From Elusimicrobiota bacterium (GTDB lineage: Bacteria > CG03 > SLGR01 > PWQF01): 64,000 bases of DNA. A program made the translations under genes and the position numbers. Positions 47,160-56,737 of the stretch are shown piece by piece. The stretch covers positions 1 through 64,000 of the forward strand of contig PWOI01000196.1 in the NCBI GenBank assembly GCA_003557485.1, read 5' to 3'. Under the pieces are notes generated by a model. That model did not search any database. It saw only the letters and a list, made by a program, of their open reading frames with translations, and was not told the origin of the DNA. Each line of letters opens with the position of its first letter. Position 1 is the first letter of the stretch.

Positions 47160-48406
47160 AATATCTTTATTTTTATCAGCTTTTATACATTGCTGTTTTT
47201 GCCGCCATTTTGCCTTTAGGAGTAATACTGTTGTTTCTTAAAAAAAGTTTCCGGACCTCGCTTCACCAGCGTCTTGCCCTGTATTCAGGGACTGAAAAAA
47301 AGGCGCTGGAATCTGTAAAAGGTTCTGTTTGGATTCATGCCTCCAGTGTCGGGGAAGTAAAGCTTGTTTCAAAAATTCCGGCATTCAGAAACATAGAAGC
47401 AGTGATAACTACTTCCACCTCTACCGGCAGAGACCTGGCGGTAAAGCTTTTCCCTGGCTGCTGCGCTGTTCTTATGCCTCTGGACCTGGTTTTTATGTGG
47501 AAAAGGTTCCTTAAAATTGCCGGTCCTTCAAAACTTTTTATAGCGGAAACGGAACTATGGCCTGCTCTTGTTTTTTCATCTGCTATTCCCAAGGCTCTTT
47601 TTAATGCGAGGATGTCGGATGAAAAATACGGGATATATAAAAAATTGGGCACCCTTATGAGAGAGCTTCTTGCAGAATTTGACGTTATATTTGCCAGGGA
47701 TGAAAAAAACTACGAAAGGTTTCGCAGCGTAGGGGCTGCTAAAAACTCACTTAAACTACTGGGCAACCTTAAGTATCTCGGCGAGAAACCTTCCATTGAT
47801 TTATCCGATCCCAGGTTCACATCTCCGGATCATCCTGTGATAACGGCAGGTAGCACTCACGAGGGCGAAGAAGAGATAATAATAAAAGTTATTCAGCGCC
47901 TGAGGGCCCGGCATCCGGAGGTTTCACTTATAATAGCTCCCAGGCATATAAACCGCGCCGGAGCAGTAAGAAAACTTCTTGATAAGAATATGATTGATAA
48001 TGTTTTATGGAGCAATAAAAAAGAGCCGGTAAATCCCGGTGAAACAATAATAGTAGATGCTATGGGGCATCTCTCCTCTGTATATTCACTCTCATGGATG
48101 GTTTTTATCGGCGGCACTTTTGATTCTACTGGGGGGCATAATATTATAGAGCCGGCTGCCTGGGGCAAACCTGTTGCAATTGGTCCGTCATACCGTAATT
48201 TTACCGGTGAAGTTGAATATTTTAGAGAATACGGCGGCCTAAAAGTAGCAAATCGGGAGGTTAATTTATATAATATTTTTCTGAAGTGGCTCAACGACAG
48301 CGGCAGGCGTGAAGAAGACGGAGTGAAAAATCTTAAGGCTGCCGATAAAAAAAGGCTTCAGGCCCGTATACTTAACCGGGAGATTGAAAGATTTATGGAA
48401 AGATAG
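47156..48406 (+). CDS. waaA: 3-deoxy-D-manno-octulosonic acid transferase
   Basis: A 416-residue GT30 enzyme that adds Kdo to lipid A precursors on the inner membrane. One N-terminal membrane helix is followed by IHASSVGEV, TSTSTGRDLA, FIAETELWPAL, NARMSDEKY, the AGSTHEGEEE loop and VFIGGTFDSTGGHNIIEPA. It anchors the LPS inner-core functions seen downstream. Confidence 0.95.
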   Translation: MKYLYFYQLLYIAVFAAILPLGVILLFLKKSFRTSLHQRLALYSGTEKKALESVKGSVWIHASSVGEVKLVSKIPAFRNIEAVITTSTSTGRDLAVKLFPGCCAVLMPLDLVFMWKRFLKIAGPSKLFIAETELWPALVFSSAIPKALFNARMSDEKYGIYKKLGTLMRELLAEFDVIFARDEKNYERFRSVGAAKNSLKLLGNLKYLGEKPSIDLSDPRFTSPDHPVITAGSTHEGEEEIIIKVIQRLRARHPEVSLIIAPRHINRAGAVRKLLDKNMIDNVLWSNKKEPVNPGETIIVDAMGHLSSVYSLSWMVFIGGTFDSTGGHNIIEPAAWGKPVAIGPSYRNFTGEVEYFREYGGLKVANREVNLYNIFLKWLNDSGRREEDGVKNLKAADKKRLQARILNREIERFMER

Positions 48407-48415
48407 GCGTCTGAA

Positions 48416-49420
48416 ATGATATTCAAAAGAATAATAATATTTATAATTCTTATTCTTACTGTCCTCGTTGTCGGGACTTTAGGATATATGCGGATAGAGA
48501 ATCTTGTTTTTCTTGACGCACTCTATATGGCAGTTATTACTCTTTCAACAGTTGGTTTCAAGGAGGTAGTTGCACTCTCAACTGCGGGACAGTGGTTTAC
48601 AATAGCTCTGGTAGCAGGTGGTATAACGGTTATTACTGTCACACTGGCTATGTTTACTTCCTTGATACTTGAAGGAGAAGTGGGAGAGTACCTTAACAGG
48701 AGAAAAATGGATAAAAAAATAAAATCGTTAAGAAATCATATTATTGTATGCGGTCTGGGCCGTCTCGGTGAAGAAGTGGTCAGGAACCTCGTGGAAACCA
48801 GAACAGACTTTGTTCTCATTGAGAACACGCAGGAAAAGGTACATAAACTTACTAAGGAGATAGGGGAGTTCCCTTATCTTATAGACGACGCCGAAGATAC
48901 TAAAGCCCTTGAGTCAGCGGGGGTGCAGAGAGCTTCCACCCTTATAAGCTGCCTGGGAGCCGACAGCCTAAACCTGTTTGTTGTAATAACTGCAAGAGAA
49001 GCAAATCCTGATTTAACTATAGTTTCAGAGGTTATTGACCGTCCGGCCCGTTACAAACTCAAAAAAGTGGGAGCGGATTACGTCATATCTCCTTCTCAGA
49101 TAGGTGGAAAAAGGATGACGGCGGTTGCTACACGCCCGTCAGTGGTCTCGTTTCTTGACCTGGTAACCTCGGGTGGAGAAAAAGAGGTTTTATGCGAGTC
49201 GGCTGTTGTCGGGGCATCATCTGAATTTGCGGGAAAGACTCTCCAGGAAGCCCGTATACCCAAAAGAACCGGGCTTATAGTAATATCCATTAAAAAGAAC
49301 GACGGCCAGCGTTTTATATATAATCCTTCATCACAAACACGTATTGACGCGGGCGATGAAATTATCGTTATGGGACAGGGTGAAAATATAAAAAAACTCA
49401 AAAGCTATACAGGCAAGTAA
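48416..49420 (+). CDS. Two-helix potassium channel with RCK (TrkA) domains
   Basis: A 334-residue MthK-like channel: membrane helix 1 (about residues 5-25), pore loop STVGFKEV (about 44-51), helix 2 (about 60-85), an RCK/TrkA-N domain with VCGLGRLGEEVV (about 109-120) and a TrkA-C domain (from about residue 250). The filter reads TVGFKE where TVGYGD/E is usual, so ion selectivity needs checking. It lies between waaA and the heptosyltransferase genes with no evident functional link. Confidence 0.85.
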   Translation: MIFKRIIIFIILILTVLVVGTLGYMRIENLVFLDALYMAVITLSTVGFKEVVALSTAGQWFTIALVAGGITVITVTLAMFTSLILEGEVGEYLNRRKMDKKIKSLRNHIIVCGLGRLGEEVVRNLVETRTDFVLIENTQEKVHKLTKEIGEFPYLIDDAEDTKALESAGVQRASTLISCLGADSLNLFVVITAREANPDLTIVSEVIDRPARYKLKKVGADYVISPSQIGGKRMTAVATRPSVVSFLDLVTSGGEKEVLCESAVVGASSEFAGKTLQEARIPKRTGLIVISIKKNDGQRFIYNPSSQTRIDAGDEIIVMGQGENIKKLKSYTGK

Positions 49421-49426
49421 GACAAT

Positions 49427-50407
49427 ATGGAAAAAAGTTTTCTTTTAATCAGGTATTCCTCACTCGGCGATGTTGTCCTGGCAACAAGCGCCGTTGAGAG
49501 CATAGCCGGCAATATTCCCGGCGCAAATATCAGTTTTCTTACAAAGCCGCAATATACCGAAGTTTTTCAAAATAATACTCATATTACGGAAATACTTACC
49601 CGGCCGCCTCTTTTAAGGAAATATGATTATATTATTGACCTTCATAACAGCTTAAGGTCAAATTTTACTAAGCTTCTGATTAATGCGGGGAACCGTTATA
49701 CTTACAATAAGGCGGCTTACGCAAGGCGAGCTTTTCTTCTTAAGAGAATCAGAAACCCTGTATTGGATAAAGATGTCATAGAAAGGTATCTCGGAGCCCT
49801 TAAAGGTGCGGGACTTAAAACGGAATATGTTCTTCCCAAAATATACCTGACCGCCGGGGAAGAGGAGGGAGCTGGCCGGCTTACGCAGAGAGAAAACTAT
49901 ATAGTAATTGCTCCGGGAGCCAAATGGAAAACAAAGCAATGGATGGAAGAATATTATTCTTCGCTTACTATAAAAATAGTTCGAGATCTTGGTCTTGACG
50001 TTGTGCTTGCGGGAGATAAGAACGACGAGGAAATATGCCGGAGTATAGTTTACGGTTCGGGAATACTAAAAAAGCATATAGTAAACCTTGCAGGCAGGAC
50101 TTCAGTAAGGACCCTGGCCGCAGTACTTAAAAAATCAAGAGTTTCGGTTACAACCGATTCGGCTCCCCTTCATATAGGCCGGGCAGTAGGGGCAAAAGTT
50201 GTCTCGTTATTCGGGCCTACGGTAAAAGAGTTCGGGTTTCAGCCGAGGGAGGCAAATACCTGCATACTGGAAAAAGAGATGGAGTGCCGGCCATGCAGCC
50301 TTCACGGTTCGGATAAATGCAGATTTAAAGATAAAGCCTGTATGAAAAGGATAGAGCCTTACGAGGTTTTTAACGCGGTTAAAAAGTTTGCAGGGTTTGA
50401 TGTGTGA
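49427..50407 (+). CDS. GT9 heptosyltransferase-family protein
   Basis: A 326-residue ADP-heptose:LPS heptosyltransferase-like enzyme (GT-B). IRYSSLGDVVLATSAV opens the fold, APGAKWKTKQW marks the donor loop and TDSAPLHIGRAVGAKVVSLFGPT the nucleotide site. The C-terminus has a CRPCSLHG...C...C cysteine set. It acts in LPS inner-core assembly. It overlaps the next, homologous gene by 8 bases. Confidence 0.88.
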   Translation: MEKSFLLIRYSSLGDVVLATSAVESIAGNIPGANISFLTKPQYTEVFQNNTHITEILTRPPLLRKYDYIIDLHNSLRSNFTKLLINAGNRYTYNKAAYARRAFLLKRIRNPVLDKDVIERYLGALKGAGLKTEYVLPKIYLTAGEEEGAGRLTQRENYIVIAPGAKWKTKQWMEEYYSSLTIKIVRDLGLDVVLAGDKNDEEICRSIVYGSGILKKHIVNLAGRTSVRTLAAVLKKSRVSVTTDSAPLHIGRAVGAKVVSLFGPTVKEFGFQPREANTCILEKEMECRPCSLHGSDKCRFKDKACMKRIEPYEVFNAVKKFAGFDV

Positions 50408-51386
50408 GAAAATCCTTGTAGTTCAGACGGCCTTTCTGGGGGATTGCGTGCTGACACTTCCCCTGGTAAACGCTTTGAATCGCGCCGGGAGTAAAGTCGA
50501 TGTCGTATGTAAAAAAGGACTGGAAGACATTTTCAACAGCTGCCGCGGCGTTTCTGAAACAATTATTTTTGACAAGAAAACTTCAGACAGGGGAATCAGG
50601 GGGATTATCAGGATTTCCTCCGCTCTGAAAAAGAGGAATTACAGCAGTGCCTTTCTTCCGCAGAGATCGTTTCGCAGCGGACTTCTGACATACCTTGCCG
50701 GCATAAAGAAAAGAACGGGGTTTACAAGGGGAGGTTCCAAATTTTTTTTAACTGAGAAGGTGCCCTTTGACTGGAACAGACACGAAGTAGAACGTCAGTT
50801 AGAACTCGCGCGGTCTGCCGGTTTTGAAGTGTTTCCCGCGGAGTTTAACCTCAAACCCGATACGGAAAAAGTCCGGGAATGGAGAGAAAAGCTTCACGGC
50901 CCCGGGAAACTTGTCGGAATTGCGCCACAGAGCAACTGGCAGACAAAAAAATGGCCGCCGGAGAATTTTAAGAAAATTGTCCGGGAATTCTCAAAAGAAA
51001 ATACAGCTGTCATACTTGGCAGCGCTCGGGAAGAGTGGGAAGGCAGAAATATAATAAATCTTACCGGTGAAACTTCTGTCAAAGATCTTATAGCGGCCTG
51101 TTCGCTTCTTGATGTTCTTGTTTCAAATGACTGCGGAGTTATGCATATAGCCTCTGCTGTCGGAACCGGGGTTGCTGTTATTTACGGGGCGACAGTCCCG
51201 GAACTGGGGTTTACACCCTGGGGAGAACACGTGGTCATACAGAACGGCCGGCTTGGATGCCGCCCCTGCAGCCTGCACGGCCCCAGAAAATGCCCTAGAA
51301 AGCATTTTAAGTGCATGACAGAAATCAGCCCGGAAAATGTTATCCGAGCAGCCGGGGGCCTATTAGAAAAAAATGGGAAAAGATAA
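50400..51386 (+). CDS. Second GT9 heptosyltransferase-family protein
   Basis: About 328 residues from ATG 50400, which is preferred over an in-frame TTG 12 bases earlier because family members start at this point. VVQTAFLGDCVLTLPLV, APQSNWQTKKWP and SNDCGVMHIASAVGTGVAVIYGAT are typical. It shares the CRPCSLHGPRKCP cysteine set with its neighbour, so the pair may add successive heptoses or one may use another sugar. Confidence 0.88.
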   Translation: MCEKILVVQTAFLGDCVLTLPLVNALNRAGSKVDVVCKKGLEDIFNSCRGVSETIIFDKKTSDRGIRGIIRISSALKKRNYSSAFLPQRSFRSGLLTYLAGIKKRTGFTRGGSKFFLTEKVPFDWNRHEVERQLELARSAGFEVFPAEFNLKPDTEKVREWREKLHGPGKLVGIAPQSNWQTKKWPPENFKKIVREFSKENTAVILGSAREEWEGRNIINLTGETSVKDLIAACSLLDVLVSNDCGVMHIASAVGTGVAVIYGATVPELGFTPWGEHVVIQNGRLGCRPCSLHGPRKCPRKHFKCMTEISPENVIRAAGGLLEKNGKR

Positions 51387-52446
51387 AAAAAGAATACTTC
51401 ATATAGTTAACATCCCGTGGTTTTCCGGCCTTGGTTCCTATGCCCGTGATATGGGATATTATATGGAAAAATCCGGCGCGCGGATAACTTTTGCCGCAGT
51501 AAGTCCTTCCAGGCTGAGCCGCCGCCTTGAAAAAGAGTTTAAGGTTATTCCGCTTCCCGGCCGGGGCTCTATTCAGACACTGCGGGGAATTATCCGGTTG
51601 CTGAGAACAAGGAATGAATTTGATGCGGTTATATCCCATTCCGGCAGTTCTTTCTTTATGGGCTCGGTGATGAAACTTTTCAGAAGTAAAATAGTTCTTG
51701 TCAGAACACGAGCCGAAAAAGGAGCTCCTAAAAATAATTTTTTTAACAGGATACTGCATCTCTGGGGAGATGCTGTTGTTGTCGCTACTGAAAAAATACG
51801 AGGGCGGTTTTTGTCAATCGGCTGCCGTCCGGAAAAAGTGATTGTGATCCCTCCGGTGGTAGATACCGACAGGTTCCGATTTTCTCCGCCACCCGCCGGC
51901 AATGTCATATCAATTATCGGCCGCCTTGACAGGGTAAAAGGACACGGGGTGCTTATTGAAGCTCTTCCGGCAATTAAAAAAATGGCGGGCACTGTAAAAG
52001 CAGTATTTGCCGGCAGGGAGGTAAAGGTCAGTTTTGAAAGCCTGAAAAGCCAGGCACGCGCTCTCGGTGTTGAAAAAGAGATCCGGTACAGGGGGGAGCT
52101 AGTAGATAAAGAATTGTATGATTTAATAAGAAATTCGGTTGTAGGAATAATAGCGTCTCTGGGCTCGGAAGCCGTAAGCCGCGCAGCACTTGAATGGCTT
52201 GCCTGCGGCAGGCCTGTAGTATCTTCCGATGTAGGGTGCCTTGAGGAATTCCTTGGAGGCACAGGCGCGGCTTTCATATATCCGAGAGGAGACAGCAGGG
52301 AGCTTGCTTTGAAGGCAGCGGCGATTTTAAACGACCGGGAACTTATGTCCAGGATGTCAGAAAAAGCAAGAAAGCTGGCTGAAGACAGGTTTTCGCCGGC
52401 GGCATATATGGAAAATCTGAAGAAAATATTTAATATAATAAAATGA
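51373..52446 (+). CDS. GT4 glycosyltransferase
   Basis: A 357-residue GT-B transferase with the N-terminal VNIPWFSGLGSYARDM, the central SIIGRLDRVKGHGVLIEAL and the E-x7-E motif in GSEAVSRAALEWLACG. Likely an LPS core enzyme given its place between heptosyltransferases and a WaaE-like gene. The start lies 14 bases inside the preceding gene. Confidence 0.86.
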   Translation: MGKDKKRILHIVNIPWFSGLGSYARDMGYYMEKSGARITFAAVSPSRLSRRLEKEFKVIPLPGRGSIQTLRGIIRLLRTRNEFDAVISHSGSSFFMGSVMKLFRSKIVLVRTRAEKGAPKNNFFNRILHLWGDAVVVATEKIRGRFLSIGCRPEKVIVIPPVVDTDRFRFSPPPAGNVISIIGRLDRVKGHGVLIEALPAIKKMAGTVKAVFAGREVKVSFESLKSQARALGVEKEIRYRGELVDKELYDLIRNSVVGIIASLGSEAVSRAALEWLACGRPVVSSDVGCLEEFLGGTGAAFIYPRGDSRELALKAAAILNDRELMSRMSEKARKLAEDRFSPAAYMENLKKIFNIIK

Positions 52447-53207
52447 ACAAAATTACAGCGGCAATAATAACATTTAATGAAGAAAGCAATATCCGGGATG
52501 CCCTGGAAAGCGTAAAGTGGGTTGACGAGATAGTTGTAGTAGACAGCGGCAGCAGCGATAAAACAGTTGAAATATGCAGGGATTATACCGATAAAATTTT
52601 TTTGAACCCCTGGCCCGGCCATGTTCAGCAGAAAAATTTTGCTATAGGTAAGTCATCAAACGAATGGATACTTTCTATAGATGCTGATGAGCGCGTCAGC
52701 AGCCGGCTTGCCTCTGAAATTAAAAAAGAGCTCCGTTCGCCGAGCGCTGATGCTTACCGGGTCAGCCGCCGTGCGTTTTACCTGGGAAGGTGGATAAAGT
52801 TCAGCGGCTGGTATCCGGACAGGAAAGTGCGGGTTTTCCGTAAAAGCCGCGCCCGCTGGGGCGGAATTAATCCGCATGATAAAGTTATAACCCGCGGGCC
52901 GGTGAAGCGGCTTGAAGGCGACCTCTATCATTATACTTACCGAAATATTTCCCATAACGTTCAGGCAATCAACAGTTTTACAGATATAAGTTCAAAAGAA
53001 TACCTTAAAAAAAGGAAAGGTTCTGTGATTGATATGATAGTTAGGCCGCCTATGGCTTTTTTTAAAAAGTTTATTCTCAAACAGGGTTTCAGGGATGGAA
53101 TGCCTGGTTTTATAATAGCCGTATCTACCGCCTACTATGTTTTTCTTAAGTATGCCAAGCTCTGGGAACTCAAAAACGCGCCTTCAGAAGAAAATGGAAA
53201 AAATTAA
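52443..53207 (+). CDS. waaE: GT2 LPS core glycosyltransferase, WaaE/KdtX-like
   Basis: A 254-residue family 2 transferase with TFNEESNIRDAL, VVDSGSSDKT and the metal-binding SIDADERV, followed by WIKFSGWYPDRKVRVFRK and the C-terminal YVFLKYAKLWE, the pattern of enzymes that put glucose on the inner-core heptose. It overlaps the GT4 genes on both sides. Confidence 0.85.
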   Translation: MNKITAAIITFNEESNIRDALESVKWVDEIVVVDSGSSDKTVEICRDYTDKIFLNPWPGHVQQKNFAIGKSSNEWILSIDADERVSSRLASEIKKELRSPSADAYRVSRRAFYLGRWIKFSGWYPDRKVRVFRKSRARWGGINPHDKVITRGPVKRLEGDLYHYTYRNISHNVQAINSFTDISSKEYLKKRKGSVIDMIVRPPMAFFKKFILKQGFRDGMPGFIIAVSTAYYVFLKYAKLWELKNAPSEENGKN

Positions 53208-54345
53208 GCTTGGTTTTGTAATACATACCTTTGACGCTTCAAGGGGAGGCAAAGAAGTTGTTGCATGGAACCTGGTAAAGAGGCTTCTTGAAATGGGAGT
53301 CAGAACAGAACTTGTCTGCAGCAGGTATAAGAGCCTTGAGCATCCGCTGCTGAATATTCATAAAGTCCCTGTGCCAGGCAAGCAGGTAGGCCTTGACAAC
53401 CTTTTTTTTGCCCGCCGCGCTCTGGGAAAAATTAAAGAACTTGATATAAATATAACTTACACTAACGGCAAAAGCGGTTTAGGGGAGATTGTCCGCCTGG
53501 GCGGCCTTCCGCAGAAGGTTCACATAAGGACGCGAGGCCTGGCTATGAAAAATCCTGTCAAGCGTAGGTTTTATTTATTGAAAAAAAAGTTAAGCCTGAA
53601 AAACAGGGTTTCGCTATACCTGGAGAAAAAAACATATACCAACCCCGGGATTAAAAAAGTTATAACCTGCTCCCGCTATGTTAAAAAGAATCTGCTCGAG
53701 GCTTACCCTGCGCTTGCTCCCGGCAAGGTTGAAGTTGTCTACAATGGTTTTGATTTTATAGATTACGACAAAGGTATGGCACTCAGAAACAGGAATGAAA
53801 TACGCAAAAAATATTGCCTTTCTGAAGATGAGCCGGTATATCTTTTTGCCGGCAATAATTTTGAAAGAAAAGGGCTTGGCCGTGTTATAGAGTTTCTGAA
53901 AATGGCTCCCGGAATTAAACTTATTGTCGCAGGCCGCGGCCGCCGGCGCAGGTGCTCTCCGGAGCTTAACAGCAGAATAATCTGGGCGGGGGAGACCGGG
54001 GATATTGTTAAATATTACGATGCGGCGGATGTGCTTATTCTCCCTTCAGCGTCTGACGGGTTCGGGCTTGTGGTGCCCGAGGCTCTTTCCAGGGGGTGCT
54101 ATGTAATGGTATCGCAGAATGCGGGGGCCTCCGAAATAATTGACGATTACCGGATAGGTATGACTTTTCCTTTCAGGGATTTCCCGGAAAGAGTGAAACC
54201 TTCGGAAATGAGTCTTGCCCGAGATGATCAATTCAGGCAGTCCCGTCGCGACCTGGTCCGGCAAATGAGCTGGGAAAAAATTGCAGAAAGATACCTTGGA
54301 ATTTTTAAGGAAACTCTTGACACTTCCGGGGAGAGGCTGAAATAA
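53194..54345 (+). CDS. GT4 glycosyltransferase
   Basis: About 383 residues from ATG 53194; a longer in-frame reading from 53137 only adds residues that overlap the GT2 gene. FVIHTFDASRGGKEVVAWNL is the acceptor-side loop and SDGFGLVVPEALSRG the nucleotide-sugar motif, with Asp in place of the first Glu of E-x7-E. Resembles WaaG-type core transferases. Confidence 0.84.
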   Translation: MEKIKLGFVIHTFDASRGGKEVVAWNLVKRLLEMGVRTELVCSRYKSLEHPLLNIHKVPVPGKQVGLDNLFFARRALGKIKELDINITYTNGKSGLGEIVRLGGLPQKVHIRTRGLAMKNPVKRRFYLLKKKLSLKNRVSLYLEKKTYTNPGIKKVITCSRYVKKNLLEAYPALAPGKVEVVYNGFDFIDYDKGMALRNRNEIRKKYCLSEDEPVYLFAGNNFERKGLGRVIEFLKMAPGIKLIVAGRGRRRRCSPELNSRIIWAGETGDIVKYYDAADVLILPSASDGFGLVVPEALSRGCYVMVSQNAGASEIIDDYRIGMTFPFRDFPERVKPSEMSLARDDQFRQSRRDLVRQMSWEKIAERYLGIFKETLDTSGERLK

Positions 54346-55505
54346 TGCATTACCTGCATATTCTTACAATGCATAATCTTGCAGGACTTGAATATGAAAC
54401 TTTTCATTTCATAAAGACATCTCAGAAGCATAAACATAGCTTACTTGTGACAAGCAAACCTATTAATGAGTTATTCAGAAACTCTTTAAGCAGCACAGCA
54501 ACAATAAAGCACTGGAAGTATTTAGGTCACCTGAAGATCCCATGGTTTTTAAGGTCTGTGTTTTTAAAAAAATGGCTTAAAAGGAAGAAGATAGATATTG
54601 TTATCTCCCATAGCCAGTTGTCGTTTCCTTCATTATGGAATACTGTATTTAAAAACATAAAAGCTCCCCGTATATATTATGAGCACGGTGCGGCGTGGTT
54701 TAAATCTAAAATGCATCAAAATCTTCTTGAAAGTTTTGACGGGTATATTGCTAATTCAAATGCCAGCGCCTTAATGCTTGAGAAAAAATTCGGGATTAAA
54801 AAAGACAAAATAAAGGTCATTCACAATGGACTTCCTAAAGAAAAATTTATAAACATAGGTAAAACAAAACCTGTAAAAAAAGATAAGAATAAATTTATAA
54901 TAATGTATCTTGGCCGCTTAGTCAGGGTAAAAGGCGTGAATTCAGTTGTGGAGGCGATGAAATACCTTGATAATAACTTTGAGTTATGGATAGTGGGGGC
55001 GGGAAAAGAACAGGTTGTTCTTGAAAAACTGATATTACAACTTGGAGTTGAGGATAGGGTGTTTTTTAAGGGTTCTCAGATGGATCCTGCCCCGTTTTTA
55101 AAAGCAGCCGATGTTTTAGTCGTCCCCAGCTTAAGGGAACCTCTGGGAAATGTAATACTTGAAGCCGGCGCTGCAAAATGCGCAGTGATAGCTTCTGAAA
55201 TTGACGGCATACCGGATATTATTTCTGATGGGTATAATGGTGTTTTAATCGTTCCAAGTGTTGAGATAAAAGATTTAAAAGTCAGAAAAAAAATGCCTGA
55301 AGCTGTAGTGGACTCAAAAAGCAGAAGAATTTTGTCTCCGCGTTACTTAAATCCTGAAGAAATAGCAGAAGAGGTTATTCGATTGAAAAAAGATACGCAA
55401 CTTTTAAGAATGCTCGGGAACAATCTTTATGAAACTGTCAGGAAAAACTTTATAAAAGAGAATAAAACAATTGAGTTAGAAAAGGAGATTAATAAACTGC
55501 TGTGA
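54345..55505 (+). CDS. GT4 glycosyltransferase, A+T-rich
   Basis: A 386-residue GT-B enzyme: IYYEHGAAWF and YIANSNASALML in the N-terminal half, MYLGRLVRVKGVNSVVEAM and the E-x7-E motif in SLREPLGNVILEAGAAK in the C-terminal half. Base composition shifts to A+T-rich relative to the genes before and after, as in the ligase gene that follows, suggesting a more recent exchange of this pair. Confidence 0.85.
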   Translation: MHYLHILTMHNLAGLEYETFHFIKTSQKHKHSLLVTSKPINELFRNSLSSTATIKHWKYLGHLKIPWFLRSVFLKKWLKRKKIDIVISHSQLSFPSLWNTVFKNIKAPRIYYEHGAAWFKSKMHQNLLESFDGYIANSNASALMLEKKFGIKKDKIKVIHNGLPKEKFINIGKTKPVKKDKNKFIIMYLGRLVRVKGVNSVVEAMKYLDNNFELWIVGAGKEQVVLEKLILQLGVEDRVFFKGSQMDPAPFLKAADVLVVPSLREPLGNVILEAGAAKCAVIASEIDGIPDIISDGYNGVLIVPSVEIKDLKVRKKMPEAVVDSKSRRILSPRYLNPEEIAEEVIRLKKDTQLLRMLGNNLYETVRKNFIKENKTIELEKEINKLL

Positions 55506-56737
55506 AAGGTAAAATCAACTGGAAAGAATCGGTAATAGATTTCTTTATATATTCGGGTATTTTGATTTATATAAGCATGTTCTTTCCTTCACCTCTGGGT
55601 TCAGGCGCTCAGGATATTGGGGCAAATCTGGCTTTTTTACTTCTTTTAGCGACAAGAAAAGTTAACGTTAAAAATTTGTTTTTTAATAAAATATCTTTAT
55701 CTTTATTGATATTTTTTGCTGCCCTGGTTGTTTCAAGCTTAATGTATTCCGATATACCTGATGTTCTAAATTCTGTGCGTAATGGTTTAAAGGGGCTTGC
55801 ACTGTTTTTTTCAATACAAATATTATGTTTTTCCGGTCGGAAAAGAGATAAAATTTTTGTTCTGTCATTATATCCGCTTTTTTTAACTTTTATTGTTATG
55901 TCCTCCTATATTCCGCTTTTGCTCGGTATAGTAGAAGACGTAAGCAGGGAAGCTGGTTACTTAAGGGCTTTAGGCATACATAAAAATATTACTGCTAAAT
56001 TCTGGAATATAGGACTGCCGGTAACGATAAGTACTTTTCTTTTTGTAAATTCCATAAAACTGAAAATTATACTTGCTGCTTTTATAGTATTATCATTTGC
56101 AGGGATACCTCTGACTTTTTCCCGTGGGGGTACTATTGGAATGGTTTTTGCGCTTTTAATATTTTTTACAGGTATGATGGTTTTTTTGTCAAACAAGTTC
56201 TCACTTACAAACAGGATAAAACGGATAGCAATAATTGCGGGCGGGTCCGCAGTGGTTACTCTTATGCTGTTTTGGAGGACAATAACTTCCAGATTTATAT
56301 CAAGAGACTGGGTTACTCTTACTGGTAGACTGGATTCCATATGGCCTGCAATAATAAGAGCAGTCAGGCAGCGTCCTTTTACCGGTTACGGCCTTAGAAG
56401 TTTTCGCAGGGTTTTTTCGGATTTTGGCAGCTGGAGAGTAGTGCATGCTCATAATGTTTTTATGCAGGTTCTTGTGGAGGGTGGAATAACGGGTCTGATT
56501 CTTTTCCTTCTTATGCTTTTTATTTTCATAAAACAGTCATTTAAATATGTTAAGTTGAGAAATGAAGCTTCAGTTTATGCTCTTTCTTTTATAAGTGTCG
56601 CTTTTGGTTCTATATTCATAAACGGTATGGTTGAATATTTCGGTTTTCAGCACTTAATGTTTATATTAAGTTCGGTTTGGTTTTATGAAGCGTGGATAAG
56701 ATTTAAAAATTCAAACAGATGTACCGGCGAAAAGTAA
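55502..56737 (+). CDS. O-antigen ligase / polymerase family membrane protein
   Basis: A 411-residue protein with about ten to twelve membrane helices and the periplasmic RPFTGYGLRSFRRVF...VHAHNVFMQVLVEGG region typical of WaaL (the H-x-H-N motif). It would join a lipid-linked glycan to the LPS core in the periplasm. Start is GTG, overlapping the previous stop by 4 bases. A+T-rich like its upstream neighbour. Confidence 0.85.
   Translation: MKGKINWKESVIDFFIYSGILIYISMFFPSPLGSGAQDIGANLAFLLLLATRKVNVKNLFFNKISLSLLIFFAALVVSSLMYSDIPDVLNSVRNGLKGLALFFSIQILCFSGRKRDKIFVLSLYPLFLTFIVMSSYIPLLLGIVEDVSREAGYLRALGIHKNITAKFWNIGLPVTISTFLFVNSIKLKIILAAFIVLSFAGIPLTFSRGGTIGMVFALLIFFTGMMVFLSNKFSLTNRIKRIAIIAGGSAVVTLMLFWRTITSRFISRDWVTLTGRLDSIWPAIIRAVRQRPFTGYGLRSFRRVFSDFGSWRVVHAHNVFMQVLVEGGITGLILFLLMLFIFIKQSFKYVKLRNEASVYALSFISVAFGSIFINGMVEYFGFQHLMFILSSVWFYEAWIRFKNSNRCTGEK

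Noticed and set aside
51573-52622. Long open frame of about 350 codons on the minus strand
   Set aside because: It lies wholly opposite GT4 and GT2 genes with intact motifs; no family pattern in its translation. An antisense shadow of codon bias.
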